Positions 18,614-28,088 of a stretch of 64,000 bases of DNA are shown piece by piece. The DNA comes from Lacimicrobium alkaliphilum (lineage in GTDB: Bacteria; Pseudomonadota; Gammaproteobacteria; Enterobacterales; Alteromonadaceae). Positions within the stretch are counted from its first letter, which is position 1; each line of letters opens with the position of its first letter. The notes under the pieces were generated by a model. It saw only the letters and a list, made by a program, of their open reading frames with translations. It was not told the DNA's origin and made no database searches. Where the stretch lies: contig NZ_CP013650.1 of assembly GCF_001466725.1 (NCBI RefSeq), positions 3,410,001 through 3,474,000 of the forward strand, in the 5' to 3' direction. Both the position numbers and the translations under genes were made by a program.

Positions 18614-19672
18614 TTGATTCTCGATACCCAACACTGGGCTTATCTCTGGGGTAAGCCGCAGGCCAGCGGACTGCTTAAACAGCAGCCGGAAGATTTTATT
18701 GTCAAAGAAGTGCTCGGATTCGAGCCTTGTGGTGAAGGTGAGCACATCTATGTATGGCTGCGTAAATCCGGGCTGAATACGGCTTATGTGGCCGAACAAC
18801 TGGCGCGTTTCGCCGGTGTCCATCCCCGGGCCGTGACCTTTTCCGGTCGCAAAGACAAATATGCGATCACGGAGCAATGGTTCGGTGTACATATGCCCGG
18901 TAAGTATGACCCTGACTGGAAAGACTTTTCCCTGCCCGGCGCTCAGATTCTGGAAACAAAAAGACATAATAAGAAATTACGGACAGGCATTCATAAGGGC
19001 AACAAATTTGAACTGGTGCTAAGAGATCTGAAACACAGCGATGCCCTGGAACAAAGGCTGGAAAAGCTCAGTCAGGGCGTACCCAACTATTTTGGTCCCC
19101 AGCGCTTTGGCATCAACAACGGCAATCTTCACCTTGGTTTACGCATGCTTCAGGGTGAGAGCATACGTAATCGTCAGAAACGCGCCATGGCCATATCGGC
19201 GCTGCGCGCCTGGTTGTTCAATCAAACCCTCAGTGAACGAATTCGGCTTGGCCACTTTGATAAGATCCTGACAGGAGATATCATGGTGCTGTCTGGCTCT
19301 AACAGTTATTTCTGTGCCGAGGCGGTGGATGAGGAGCTGGGCAACAGATTACGCAGCGGCGATATCTTACTCTCTGCGCCTCTTTGGGGTCAGGGGTTAC
19401 CGGACAGCCGGGCCGACGCGCTGCAGTTTGAGCAGCAGGTTGCCGGACAATATGAAATGCTGAGCAAAGGCCTTGAAGCGTTAGGACTCAAGCAGGACAG
19501 GCGTGCCATTAATCTGCTGCCGGACCATCTCCAGTGGCAGATAGCAGAAGATACCCTGAGACTGACATTCAGCTTACCACCTGGTGGCTTCGCTACCGCG
19601 CTGGTAAGGGAAGTGCTAACAGCAGAAGAACAAACAAAAGGGACAGAACATGCGCATACTACTGAGCAATGA
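18614..19672 (+). CDS. truD: tRNA pseudouridine(13) synthase
   Basis: 352 residues from a TTG start directly after the ispF stop; this start reproduces the family N-terminus ([18 protein letters not shown]). The catalytic Asp81 lies in [25 protein letters not shown] near residue 155 and the central TRUD insertion are present. TruD converts uridine 13 of tRNA-Glu to pseudouridine. Its last 23 bases overlap the surE start, so translation is coupled within the ispF-truD-surE-pcm set. Confidence 0.93.
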   Translation: MILDTQHWAYLWGKPQASGLLKQQPEDFIVKEVLGFEPCGEGEHIYVWLRKSGLNTAYVAEQLARFAGVHPRAVTFSGRKDKYAITEQWFGVHMPGKYDPDWKDFSLPGAQILETKRHNKKLRTGIHKGNKFELVLRDLKHSDALEQRLEKLSQGVPNYFGPQRFGINNGNLHLGLRMLQGESIRNRQKRAMAISALRAWLFNQTLSERIRLGHFDKILTGDIMVLSGSNSYFCAEAVDEELGNRLRSGDILLSAPLWGQGLPDSRADALQFEQQVAGQYEMLSKGLEALGLKQDRRAINLLPDHLQWQIAEDTLRLTFSLPPGGFATALVREVLTAEEQTKGTEHAHTTEQ

Positions 19673-20395
19673 CGACGGCGTACATGCCGAAGGGCTTGCA
19701 AGCCTCTACCTCGCTCTGTCTGAACAACATGATGTCACCGTTATTGCCCCGGATCGCAATTGCAGCGGTGCCAGTAACGCCCTCTCGCTGCAACAACCAT
19801 TGCGTATACAGAAAATGAAAAGCGGCTTTTATGCCGTCAACGGCACGCCTTCTGATTGTGTTCATCTGGGCATCAACAGTTTTCTGGACGAGGATCCTGA
19901 GCTGGTCGTGTCTGGTATCAATCATGGTGCCAATTTAGGCGATGATGTGATCTATTCCGGTACGGTAGCCGCTGCCACAGAGGGCCGTTATATGGGCCTG
20001 CCGGCTATTGCTGTTTCACTGTGCAACTATCAGGCGGGCATTTTGAAACCGCCGCAAAAGTCGTCTGTGAGCTGATCCAACGCATGGCAACTCATGCCCT
20101 GCCGGCCGATCAGATCCTCAATGTGAATGTTCCTGATCTGCCACATAACCAGTTACAGGGTGTGCAGGTGACACGGCAGGGACGGCGTCACCGTGCAGAA
20201 TCTATGGTTCGCAGCCAGGATCCCTGGGGCCGTGAAATCTATTGGTATGGTAAGGTCGGCCAGGAACAGGACGCCGGTCCCGGCACAGACTTCAATGCCA
20301 TTGCCAATGGCTATTGCTCCGTGACCCCGCTAAGTGTTGATATGACGGCCTATCAGAGCCTCGATGATATGCAGAGCTGGATAGAAAAACCTTAA
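19650..20395 (+). pseudogene. surE: 5'-nucleotidase SurE, frameshifted
   Basis: The first frame (19650-20075) gives a normal SurE N-terminus: [13 protein letters not shown] with the metal-binding Asp pair, [32 protein letters not shown]. After AVSLCNYQ it slips. The remainder ([12 protein letters not shown]..., ILNVNVPDLP, GPGTDFNAI) continues in the next frame from about 20036 to 20395. Adding one G to GGG at 20036-20038 restores a 248-residue protein, the family length. SurE is a survival-phase nucleotidase encoded beside pcm. As written it is truncated and would lose the nucleotide-site C-terminal half; an assembly error is a real alternative. Confidence 0.85.
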
Positions 20396-20421
20396 AATCA
20401 TAACAAGAAAACAGAAAAATA

Positions 20422-21072
20422 ATGAGCCATACACAACGTTCCCATTCGCGCAAAGGCGAGACTCTGGCCCTGTTACTGCAACAGGAAGGGATCCGTAATC
20501 CTCAGGTTTTAAAAGCCATTGCCGCCACTCCCAGAGAACTGTTTCTGCCCGACGCACTTAAGCACAAAGCTTATCAGAATACGGCCCTGCCCATAGGCCA
20601 GGGACAAACCATCTCACAACCTTATATTGTCGCCAGAATGACAGAATTGCTGCTGGCTGCACCGAATCAGGCTAACACCATTCTGGAAATTGGTACCGGC
20701 TCCGGCTATCAGACCGCCATTCTGGCGCAGTTATTTGGCAAGGTTTTCAGTGTTGAACGCATCAAAGCGTTGCAATATCAGGCCAAGAGGCGAATGCAAT
20801 CACTGGATCTGCACAATATCGCCATGAAACATGGTGACGGCTGGCAGGGCTGGGCCAGTAAAGGGCCCTTCGATGCCATTATCGTTACTGCTGCAGCCAG
20901 CTATGTTCCGGAAAAACTACTGGAGCAACTTACTGACGGTGGCCGACTGATCATCCCGGTGGGTGACAACAGCCAGCAACTCTATGCCATTACCCGCCAT
21001 GGTGATGAGTTTGATCAACAGAAGGTCGAAGCTGTGCGCTTTGTTCCTCTGGTACCCGGGAATATTGTGTGA
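20422..21072 (+). CDS. pcm: Protein-L-isoaspartate O-methyltransferase
   Basis: 216 residues with the SAM-binding [13 protein letters not shown] motif near residue 90, the substrate-side [13 protein letters not shown] segment before it and GGRLIIPVG near residue 174. It methylates isoaspartyl residues in aged proteins so that they can be repaired. It belongs to the surE-pcm-nlpD-rpoS stationary-phase cluster. Its end overlaps the next gene by GTGA. Confidence 0.94.
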   Translation: MSHTQRSHSRKGETLALLLQQEGIRNPQVLKAIAATPRELFLPDALKHKAYQNTALPIGQGQTISQPYIVARMTELLLAAPNQANTILEIGTGSGYQTAILAQLFGKVFSVERIKALQYQAKRRMQSLDLHNIAMKHGDGWQGWASKGPFDAIIVTAAASYVPEKLLEQLTDGGRLIIPVGDNSQQLYAITRHGDEFDQQKVEAVRFVPLVPGNIV

Positions 21073-21647
21073 AGATTTTTGAGTATTGCTACGACAAGGC
21101 CATGTTATGGGCCAGGCACAGACATGCTCCGGCTTATCTCAGTGGCATGACCTTTGCTGAATCCGTGTTTTTTCCTATCCCACCGGACGTGATGCTTGCA
21201 CCCATGGCCCTGGCCCGGCCGGACAAAGCCTGGTTTTATGCACTGATTACCACGCTGGCATCGGTGGCTGGCGGCATAGCTGGCTATCTGCTTGGATGGC
21301 TGGCCTATGATTCATTGCTACAACCCCTGATAGAACAGATGGGTTATACCGGCAAAGTGGAAAGGGCCATTGCATGGTTTGAACTTTACGGTGTCTGGGT
21401 TGTATTTCTGGCCGGGTTTTCCCCTATTCCCTACAAGGTATTCACCCTCAGCGCCGGATTTCTGCAAATGGCGTTTCTGCCTTTTGTTATCGCCTCGACT
21501 GTCGGCCGGGCTATGCGCTTTTATCTGGTCGCTGCGCTGATGCGATGGGGCGGAGCACCTATGGAAGCCAAATTGCGTCAATACGTTGAGGCCATCGGCT
21601 GGGCGACGGTGATACTGGCAGTATTGCTGTATCTGTTTTTGAGGTAG
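21069..21647 (+). CDS. DedA-family membrane protein, YqaA type
   Basis: 192 residues with about five hydrophobic segments. The family core is visible: [21 protein letters not shown] near residue 30, G-rich [10 protein letters not shown] near residue 70 and [17 protein letters not shown] near residue 120 with the conserved re-entrant proline. DedA/YqaA proteins are inner-membrane proteins linked to lipid flipping and proton-motive force; the exact substrate here is unknown. It starts at GTG overlapping the pcm stop and ends 2 bp before nlpD, its usual place in Alteromonadales and Vibrio. Confidence 0.85.
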   Translation: MKIFEYCYDKAMLWARHRHAPAYLSGMTFAESVFFPIPPDVMLAPMALARPDKAWFYALITTLASVAGGIAGYLLGWLAYDSLLQPLIEQMGYTGKVERAIAWFELYGVWVVFLAGFSPIPYKVFTLSAGFLQMAFLPFVIASTVGRAMRFYLVAALMRWGGAPMEAKLRQYVEAIGWATVILAVLLYLFLR

Positions 21648-21649
21648 CC

Positions 21650-22450
21650 ATGCACAGCAGGGCTGTCGGATTGTTGCTATTAGTGATGCTGTTGAGCGCC
21701 TGCGGCTCACGTACTGCCCCTGCACCGGTAATGGAGCTCAGCCAGCCCAAATCCTTCCGCCAGTTCCAGCAGAATAAAACCTATACTGTGCAACGGGGCG
21801 ATACCTTGTTTTCTATTGCCTGGTATTCAGGTAATGATTATCGGGATCTGGCCCGTATCAATGATCTCCGCGCCCCTTACAGAATCTATCCTGGACAGCA
21901 ATTAGACCTGATCGAGCCTGTTAAAAAGACGGCTAAACCGATAGAACGCCAGACTGGTCAGACCTCAAAAATAAACACAAATCAGACAGTTGACCCTCCG
22001 AAAAAGCAGGCGTATGGTAAATCTGAAGCTGCTCAAAAGAGTAGCAGTCAGACTCCCGGGCAGACATTTCCTGCGCAAGTGAGTCAATGGCTGTGGCCCG
22101 CTGAAGGAAAGCTGGTCGGGCGCTTCTCACTGAAGGAACAGGGAAACAAAGGAATAGATATTGCCAATGTACGTGGTACGCCCGTTCTGGCGTCAGCGGC
22201 TGGTAAAGTTGTGTACACTGGCAATGCGTTAAGGGGGTTCGGTAATCTGGTTATTATTAAACATACAGATGCCTACCTCACGGCCTATGCCCACAATCAG
22301 GACATCCTGGTAAAAGAACAGGACTGGATTGAGGCGGGCCAGCAAATAGCAAAAATGGGAGACAGTGGTACATCGCAGGTTATGCTTCATTTTGAAGTGC
22401 GCTACAAAGGCAAATCTGTGGATCCGCTTAGGTTTCTGCCCAGAAGATAA
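21650..22450 (+). CDS. nlpD: LysM/M23 lipoprotein NlpD, amidase activator
   Basis: 266 residues. Lipobox LLSAC with Cys18, LysM domain at about 45-90 (YTVQRGDTLFSIAWYSG), a Ser/Lys/Gln-rich linker and a C-terminal M23 fold (about 150-265). The metal ligands of active M23 enzymes are degenerate (GIDIA instead of HxGxD), as in E. coli NlpD, so it should activate an amidase such as AmiC at the septum rather than cut peptidoglycan itself. It directly precedes rpoS; in E. coli the main rpoS promoter lies inside nlpD. Confidence 0.93.
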   Translation: MHSRAVGLLLLVMLLSACGSRTAPAPVMELSQPKSFRQFQQNKTYTVQRGDTLFSIAWYSGNDYRDLARINDLRAPYRIYPGQQLDLIEPVKKTAKPIERQTGQTSKINTNQTVDPPKKQAYGKSEAAQKSSSQTPGQTFPAQVSQWLWPAEGKLVGRFSLKEQGNKGIDIANVRGTPVLASAAGKVVYTGNALRGFGNLVIIKHTDAYLTAYAHNQDILVKEQDWIEAGQQIAKMGDSGTSQVMLHFEVRYKGKSVDPLRFLPRR

Positions 22451-22521
22451 TAACAATAAAGAATAATAATAAACGAAAGGAGAACTATTAAACCACCCCA
22501 CAACCTGCTGGAGATGCTGTC

Positions 22522-23496
22522 ATGGGTCAAAAGAAATTGAAAGATGTCGACCTGACTGAAGAAGTAGAAGACGTTATCGAATCTGAAATCGAAGATAGCG
22601 ATAACGATGTAGATCCAATGGAAGAAATCCTGGCTAATCAGGAAGACACCCCCAGAAACCTCGATGCCACCCAACTCTATCTAGGAGAAATCGGCTTTTC
22701 TCCACTGCTCAGCGCCGAAGAAGAAGTGTATTTCGCACGCCGCGCCCTGAAAGGGGACGATGCTTCCAGAAAACGAATGATCGTCAGCAATCTTCGCCTG
22801 GTAGTAAAAATAGCCCGTCGCTACAACAACCGTGGGCTGGCACTGCTGGACCTGATTGAAGAAGGTAATTTGGGCCTTATTCGGGCAGTGGAAAAGTTTG
22901 ATCCGGAAAGGGGCTTTCGTTTTTCCACTTATGCCACCTGGTGGATCCGTCAAACCATTGAACGGGCCATCATGAATCAGACCCGTACCATACGCTTACC
23001 GATCCATGTGGTAAAAGAACTGAATGTTTACCTGCGTGCCGCAAGAGAGCTGGCACAAAAACTGGATCATGAGCCCACCGCGGAAGAAATCGCCGCCGCC
23101 CTGGAAAGACCGGTGGAAGACATCACTAAAATGCTGCGCCTGAATGAGCGCATCAGCTCTGTAGATACACCGATCGGCAGTGATAATGACAAAGCCCTGC
23201 TGGATATTATTGCCGATGAAAAAGGCCATGGTCCGGAGGCGGAGCTGCAGGATAAAGACATGAAAAGCAGCATCATCCACTGGCTACATGAACTCAATCC
23301 CAAACAGCGTGAAGTCCTGGCCAGACGCTTTGGCCTGATGGGGTACGAGCCTTCGACACTGGAAGATGTGGGTGCAGAAATCGGCCTGACCAGAGAGCGG
23401 GTGCGCCAGATCCAGGTTGAGGCTTTGCGTCGGCTGCGGGATATGCTTGGCCATCAGGGATTAAATCTCGAATCACTGTTCAGTAAAGAGTTCTGA
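22522..23496 (+). CDS. rpoS: Stationary-phase sigma factor RpoS
   Basis: 324 residues. Acidic N-terminal region 1.1, region 1.2 ([16 protein letters not shown]), region 2 ([54 protein letters not shown]), region 3 and region 4 with the helix-turn-helix ([27 protein letters not shown]). It directs RNA polymerase to general-stress promoters. GGAG 8 bases before ATG 22522 sets the start. A second AAAGGAG at about 22479 in the 71-base leader is not followed by a start codon and may belong to a regulatory leader structure. Confidence 0.97.
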   Translation: MGQKKLKDVDLTEEVEDVIESEIEDSDNDVDPMEEILANQEDTPRNLDATQLYLGEIGFSPLLSAEEEVYFARRALKGDDASRKRMIVSNLRLVVKIARRYNNRGLALLDLIEEGNLGLIRAVEKFDPERGFRFSTYATWWIRQTIERAIMNQTRTIRLPIHVVKELNVYLRAARELAQKLDHEPTAEEIAAALERPVEDITKMLRLNERISSVDTPIGSDNDKALLDIIADEKGHGPEAELQDKDMKSSIIHWLHELNPKQREVLARRFGLMGYEPSTLEDVGAEIGLTRERVRQIQVEALRRLRDMLGHQGLNLESLFSKEF

Positions 23497-23512
23497 ACTG
23501 CAGGGTTCAACC

Positions 23513-23935
23513 CTAAACCTCAGACAGTACCAGCACTTTACCTAAGCCCTGTTCTTTGAACAGGGTCAGGGTAAGCTGATAAGGATCAGGCTGAAAAACC
23601 TGAAAGTCCAGCGCCTTTCTGTCCGGCAGGAAATTATGTACTTTTGCCGGTGCACCAAAAAGAGTCAGGAGCTCTGCCTCTGACATACCTGGCCGTACCG
23701 GCATATCTAAGCTGCTAAGGATCATTGTTGCTTTTTGTGGGGGCAGGTTAAGCAAATCCAGGCTAATCAGGCGGGTATCATCAGGTACTGACTTGGAACG
23801 CAGAAACTCTGTGGCCCCAAACGCTTCCCCCAGCCATTCACGCCCCATAAAAAACCAACTGTCAAACTCCTCCACGGATTCCGGAGCCAGAAACTGACGC
23901 AACCTGAGGCTGGCAAAATGACGATGGGCTATCAC
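23513..23935 (-). CDS. Conserved hypothetical protein
   Basis: 140 residues, not recognised. No signal peptide or membrane segment. The N-terminal half has a WFFMGREWLGEAFG segment; the second half (ELLTLFGAPAKVHNFLPDRKALDF..., DPYQLTLTLFKEQGLGKVLVL) has the alternating pattern of a small beta sheet, reminiscent of BamE/SmpA-like folds, but I would not assign it. It is convergent with rpoS, 16 bp apart, with no obvious terminator beyond a short GGGTT/AACCC hairpin at about 23503-23513. A strong inverted repeat lies 23 bases upstream of its start. Confidence 0.65.
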   Translation of the reverse strand: MIAHRHFASLRLRQFLAPESVEEFDSWFFMGREWLGEAFGATEFLRSKSVPDDTRLISLDLLNLPPQKATMILSSLDMPVRPGMSEAELLTLFGAPAKVHNFLPDRKALDFQVFQPDPYQLTLTLFKEQGLGKVLVLSEV

Positions 23936-23957
23936 AAAGCATCCTTATGTTGATAAG

Positions 23958-23985
23958 TCACAGATATACATTTGCATATCTGTGA
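23958..23985. promoter_or_regulatory. 28-bp inverted repeat, possible operator
   Basis: TCACAGATAT and ATATCTGTGA are perfect 10-bp arms around an 8-base spacer. It lies just upstream of the minus-strand gene starting at 23935 and about 155 bases before the sigma-54 type promoter of the PEP-CTERM gene. No T-run follows in either direction, so an operator or activator site is more likely than a terminator. Confidence 0.4.
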
Positions 23986-24138
23986 TGCTTTAAGCCTATT
24001 GCACAATGGCTGAAAAACCAACGTTTTATACTTCAGGTATAAAAATCTCCGCACTATATTGTCGGAAATATTTACAAGCTTGTTTACATTTTGATCCACT
24101 TGAAACTTATATCGTTGTTTATTAATGATTTTTTATTT

Positions 24139-24154
24139 TGGCACGGTTTAAGCA
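24139..24154 (+). promoter_or_regulatory. Sigma-54 (RpoN) type promoter
   Basis: TGGCACG-GTTT-AAGCA has the GG-N10-GC core (GG at 24140-24141, GC at 24152-24153) and matches the -24 element TGGCACG fully; the -12 element is AAGC instead of TTGC. It lies about 50 bases before the PEP-CTERM start. PEP-CTERM genes are often controlled by RpoN with the PrsK/PrsR two-component system, which fits. Confidence 0.65.
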
Positions 24155-24202
24155 TTCCCTACATTGCATATAAAACCTCATAAGAAATCAGGGAGTAGCT
24201 TT

Positions 24203-25000
24203 ATGAAACTAAGAAATACATTAAAAGCAGCGGCTTTTGCAATGGCGAGCATGCTGGCAGCCGCACCGGCCTCTGCGATTCTGCTGACAGGCTGGACCGG
24301 AACAGGCAACTATGGCACTTTGGGCGCTGATGGTGATGTGACCCTCTCCCCCTTCGGTGACAGCCAATATGGTTATGTGACCACCGATGGTGGTGTTAGT
24401 GGTGTCGGTTTACCAGGAGTTGGTGACGGCGACGGTGGCTCTCCGACTACCGGTTCTGTAATTACCTCGCCGGTATTTGCAGCAAACTCCGGTGATTCGC
24501 TGGAGTTCTATTTTAACTTTGTTACCTCCGACGGTGCCGGTTATGCCGATTATGCCTGGGCACGTCTGCTGGACGCCGACTCAAATGAAATCGCCCTGCT
24601 GTTTACCGCCAGAACCCGTGACGATGGCGGTGATACTGTGCCCGGCTTTGGTATGCCTGCTCCTGTGGCCAGCCTGACACCCGGCAGCACCCCTATTGTC
24701 GGTGGTGCGCCAAACTGGTCTCCTTTAGGTGGTGACTCAGGTTCATGCTACGACACTGGCTGCGGTTATACCGGTTGGGTACAGGCTGCCTATAATATTG
24801 GCGCCGCTGGCGACTACCGTCTGGAAATCGGTGTAGTAAACTGGAATGACAGCGCCTTTGACACTGGCATGGCCTTTGATGGTGCTACCATTGCCGGTCA
24901 GGTGATTGGTGAACCCACAGAAGTTCCTGCACCTGCCCCGCTGGCATTGCTGGGACTGGGCTTGATTAGCCTGTGGCTGTCACGCCGTAAGGCGCGCTAA
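24203..25000 (+). CDS. PEP-CTERM sorted exported protein
   Basis: 265 residues from ATG 24203 (GGGAG upstream; an in-frame ATG at 24164 has no site). Signal peptide of about 25 residues ending ASA. A Gly/Asp-rich beta-sandwich-like body follows, with one SCYDTGCG cysteine pair near residue 185. The C-terminus is a PEP-CTERM tripartite signal: VPAP, a hydrophobic helix LALLGLGLISLWL and RRKAR. This signal is cleaved by an exosortase (EpsH), usually in strains that make an extracellular polysaccharide. No exosortase is in the window, so it must act from elsewhere. Function of the body is unknown; a terminator follows. Confidence 0.85.
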   Translation: MKLRNTLKAAAFAMASMLAAAPASAILLTGWTGTGNYGTLGADGDVTLSPFGDSQYGYVTTDGGVSGVGLPGVGDGDGGSPTTGSVITSPVFAANSGDSLEFYFNFVTSDGAGYADYAWARLLDADSNEIALLFTARTRDDGGDTVPGFGMPAPVASLTPGSTPIVGGAPNWSPLGGDSGSCYDTGCGYTGWVQAAYNIGAAGDYRLEIGVVNWNDSAFDTGMAFDGATIAGQVIGEPTEVPAPAPLALLGLGLISLWLSRRKAR

Positions 25001-25022
25001 CATAACCTTCTATTCTCCAATT

Positions 25023-25051
25023 AAAAAGCGCTCAGGAAGAGCGCTTTTTTT
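25023..25051. terminator. Bidirectional terminator
   Basis: AAAAAGCGCTC - AGGAA - GAGCGCTTTTTTT: 6-bp GC stem extended by A/T pairs, with T-runs on both strands. It ends the PEP-CTERM gene and can also end the mazG side transcript. Confidence 0.92.
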
Positions 25052-25098
25052 ATGTCCAGTGCCTGAAGGAACATGCTCCGGCGATGTACAGCAACCGG

Positions 25099-25917
25099 CT
25101 AACCTTCTTTGCCCGACCGTTTAATCTTTTGCCATACTGCTTCCATTTGCTCTAAGCTGGTTTGCTCCATGGGTGTGCTTGATTCAGCAAAATGTTGTTC
25201 TACCGCCCGGAAGCGGCCTTCAAATTTATTATTAGCAGCTCGCAGCAGAGATTCAGGATCTTTTTTTAGTTTTCTGGCCAGATTGACGGTGGCGAAGAGC
25301 AGGTCGCCGATTTCTTCTTCCAGCGCCTGCTGGTTAATGTCCGTTTGATTAAGTTCCTGCTGCACTTCGAGGATCTCTTCCTGAATTTTGGCAAATACCC
25401 CTTCTGTATCGGGCCAGTCGAAACCCACATTGGCACAGCGCTTCTGGATCTTGGCGGCGCGGGTCAGCGCAGGCAGGGCCACTGGGATATTATCCAGCAC
25501 GCTGGTCTGGCCCTTTGATTTCTGCGCCCGTTCTCTGGCTTTTTCTGCTTCCCAGTTGGCTTTTACCTCGGCTTCAGTAAATTCTTTGTCAGCAAAGACA
25601 TGGGGGTGGCGACGAATAAGCTTTTCCGCCATGGTTGCGGCTATATCTTCAAAATCAAACAAGGCCTGTTCTTTGCCCAACCGCGCATAGAACACCACCT
25701 GAAATAACAGGTCGCCAAGCTCTTCCCGGATCTCTTGCGGGCCACTGGTTTCAATAGCATCGGCCACTTCATAGGCTTCTTCGAGCGTAAAGGGCACGAT
25801 GGTTTTAAAGCTTTGTTTTAAGTCCCAGGGGCAGCCAGTCTCGGGGTCACGGAGTTTATCCATTACCCATAAAAGCTTGTCGAGATTGGGATAGTTCTGA
25901 TCATTAATTATGGTCAT
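25099..25917 (-). CDS. mazG: Nucleoside triphosphate pyrophosphohydrolase MazG
   Basis: 272 residues with two MazG domains: DPETGCPWDLKQSFKTI and LEEAYEVADAIE...ELGDLLFQVVFYARLG in the first, LEEEIGDLLFATVNLARKL in the second. The Glu/Asp clusters (EExxE, ExxD) bind Mg2+. MazG hydrolyses NTPs to NMPs and PPi and lowers ppGpp effects during starvation. It lies 7 bp downstream of relA on the same strand, the usual relA-mazG pairing. Confidence 0.95.
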   Translation of the reverse strand: MTIINDQNYPNLDKLLWVMDKLRDPETGCPWDLKQSFKTIVPFTLEEAYEVADAIETSGPQEIREELGDLLFQVVFYARLGKEQALFDFEDIAATMAEKLIRRHPHVFADKEFTEAEVKANWEAEKARERAQKSKGQTSVLDNIPVALPALTRAAKIQKRCANVGFDWPDTEGVFAKIQEEILEVQQELNQTDINQQALEEEIGDLLFATVNLARKLKKDPESLLRAANNKFEGRFRAVEQHFAESSTPMEQTSLEQMEAVWQKIKRSGKEG

Positions 25918-25924
25918 AAATAAC

Positions 25925-28078
25925 CTAATATTCCGTGCGGCGCACTTCGGTAACGCCGTTAACCTGTTTTAAGCGGCTAACCACTTTTGAGAGGCTGTTC
26001 AGATCCCGCACTTCCAGCTTAAGACTGATGCGGGCGGTATGGTCCTTGTTATTGCTGAGGCTGTTAACACCGAGCAAGCCAACTTTATCGTTAGCCAGTA
26101 CGGTGGTGATATCCCGCAAAATACCGTCCCTGTCGGCACAGCGCACTTCCAGCTCTGATTCAAAGGCGCCGCTGCGCTCACTGGCCCAGTGTACCTCTAT
26201 GGCCCGCTCCGGATGGGTTTCCATCAGATGCAGTAATTGCTCACAATCTTCACGGTGCACACTGACACCACGGCCCTGAGTAATAAAACCCTGAATGGCA
26301 TCCCCCGGCAGTGGCTGGCAGCATTTAGCCAGTTGGCTCAGAAGGTTACCTACCCCTTCCACCACTACCGCATCTTTAGCTGCTGCGGCGCTCTTAGTGC
26401 GCTTTTTGATCCGTGGGTCCAGCTCAGGTGGCGGTGCGTGCAGTTGTTGCAGATAATGCACCACCTGATACAAGCGTACATCGCCACCGCCAATGGCAGC
26501 GTATAAATCATCAAGGCTGGTAAGATTAAACTTTTCACAGGCCTGAGCCGCTTCTTTTAATGGAATATGGCTTCGTTGCAGCTCCTTCTCCAGGGTTTCT
26601 TTACCGGCCTGCAGGTTTTTATCCCTGTCCTGCTTCTTAAACCAGGTGTGGATCTTGGCCCGGGCGCGGTTAGAGTGCACATAACCCAACTGCGGATTCA
26701 TCCAGTCTCGGCTCGGGTTAAGCTGTTTACCGGTTAAGATCTCAACTTGATCGCCGGTCTGTAACTGGTAGGTGAAAGGCACAATACGACCGAATACCTT
26801 GGCACCGATACAACGGTGACCCACATTGCTGTGTATGTAATAAGCAAAATCCAGTGGTGTTGAGCCCAGCGGCAGATCCACCACATCTCCTTTTGGTGTG
26901 AACACATACACCCTGTCATCGAAAACCTGGCTGCGCAGCTCTTCCACCAGATCGCCGGACTCGGCCATTTCTTCCTGCCACAACAGGATCTTACGCAGCC
27001 AGTTAATCTTATCTTCATAGCCGCTGCGCCCACCCGGGCTGCCCTCTTTATACTTCCAGTGTGCGGCCACACCCAGCTCGGCATCCTGATGCATCTGCTG
27101 GGTACGGATCTGTATCTCCACCGCCTTGCCCTCTGGCCCCACCACCACAGTATGAATAGACTGATAACCATTGGGTTTAGGCGTGGCGATATAGTCATCG
27201 AACTCCCGTGGAATATGTTTCCAGTTGGCGTGTACAATACCCAGCGCTCCGTAGCAATCCTGCAAGCGTTCGGCGATTATGCGTACCGCGCGGATATCAA
27301 ACAGCTGCTCGAAACCCAGATGCTTTTTCTGCATCTTCTTCCAGATGCTGTAGATATGCTTAGGGCGGCCATAGACTTCGGCCCGGATCTGCTGCTCATT
27401 GAGCTGGCCCTGCAGATTCGTGACAAAATCCTCAATATACTGCTCGCGGTCCTCACGCCTTTCATCCAACAAGCCGGCGATTTGTTTGTAGGTCTTAGGA
27501 TGCAGGTAGCGAAAAGAGAGATCTTCAAGCTCCCACTTAAGCTGGCCAATCCCTAAGCGGTTTGCCAGAGGCGCATAGATACCGGCGCATTCTTTAGCCA
27601 CCAGCACCCGGGTCTCTTCATCGGCATCTTTGACTTCTCTTAAGGTGCAGATACGCTCGGCCAGTTTGATCACCACCGCGCGCACATCTTCCACCATGGC
27701 CAGTAACATGCGCCGCAGGTTGTCAATTTGCACTTCGTCGGTGCGAGCCTGTTTGTTATTGTGCAGCGCACGAATCGCATCCATACGGCGCACCCCCTGA
27801 ACCAGCAACCAGACAGAGGGTCCGAGAACCTCAGTAATTTTTTCCTCACCCCAGCCCTGCTGCTCGAGCATGGGCAGCAACAGCGCAGTTTGTAAGGTTT
27901 CATCATCCATATGCAGTTCATGGAGAATCTCTACCATCTCCCGCCCGGCCAGTGACACTTCAAATTTTTGTGCCAGCTCACCCAGCTTACCTGCTGTTGC
28001 GGCAGGTAACTGCATCGAGCGCAGCCAGTCCGGAAATGGCGTTGCAGTCTGTTTATGCACCTTACGAATGGAAACCAT
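25925..28078 (-). CDS. relA: GTP pyrophosphokinase RelA
   Basis: 717 residues. The N-terminal hydrolase-like domain is degenerate (no HD pair; LLLPMLEQQGW where SpoT has HDxxED), the synthetase domain carries YGRPKHIYSIWKKM, FDIRAVRII and EFDDYIATPKPNGYQSIHT, then TGS (VYVFTPKGDVVDLPLGSTPLDFAY) at about 380-450, a Zn-finger-like CCQPLPGD segment and a C-terminal ACT domain. It makes (p)ppGpp on stalled ribosomes. The lack of hydrolase residues separates it from SpoT. Order rlmD-relA-mazG is conserved in related bacteria. Confidence 0.96.
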   Translation of the reverse strand: MVSIRKVHKQTATPFPDWLRSMQLPAATAGKLGELAQKFEVSLAGREMVEILHELHMDDETLQTALLLPMLEQQGWGEEKITEVLGPSVWLLVQGVRRMDAIRALHNNKQARTDEVQIDNLRRMLLAMVEDVRAVVIKLAERICTLREVKDADEETRVLVAKECAGIYAPLANRLGIGQLKWELEDLSFRYLHPKTYKQIAGLLDERREDREQYIEDFVTNLQGQLNEQQIRAEVYGRPKHIYSIWKKMQKKHLGFEQLFDIRAVRIIAERLQDCYGALGIVHANWKHIPREFDDYIATPKPNGYQSIHTVVVGPEGKAVEIQIRTQQMHQDAELGVAAHWKYKEGSPGGRSGYEDKINWLRKILLWQEEMAESGDLVEELRSQVFDDRVYVFTPKGDVVDLPLGSTPLDFAYYIHSNVGHRCIGAKVFGRIVPFTYQLQTGDQVEILTGKQLNPSRDWMNPQLGYVHSNRARAKIHTWFKKQDRDKNLQAGKETLEKELQRSHIPLKEAAQACEKFNLTSLDDLYAAIGGGDVRLYQVVHYLQQLHAPPPELDPRIKKRTKSAAAAKDAVVVEGVGNLLSQLAKCCQPLPGDAIQGFITQGRGVSVHREDCEQLLHLMETHPERAIEVHWASERSGAFESELEVRCADRDGILRDITTVLANDKVGLLGVNSLSNNKDHTARISLKLEVRDLNSLSKVVSRLKQVNGVTEVRRTEY

Positions 28079-28088
28079 TTAATCTCAT

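Noticed and set aside
22479..22485. AAAGGAG as a start site for a leader ORF before rpoS
   Set aside because: No usable start codon follows at a suitable distance; the GGAG near 22511 serves rpoS.
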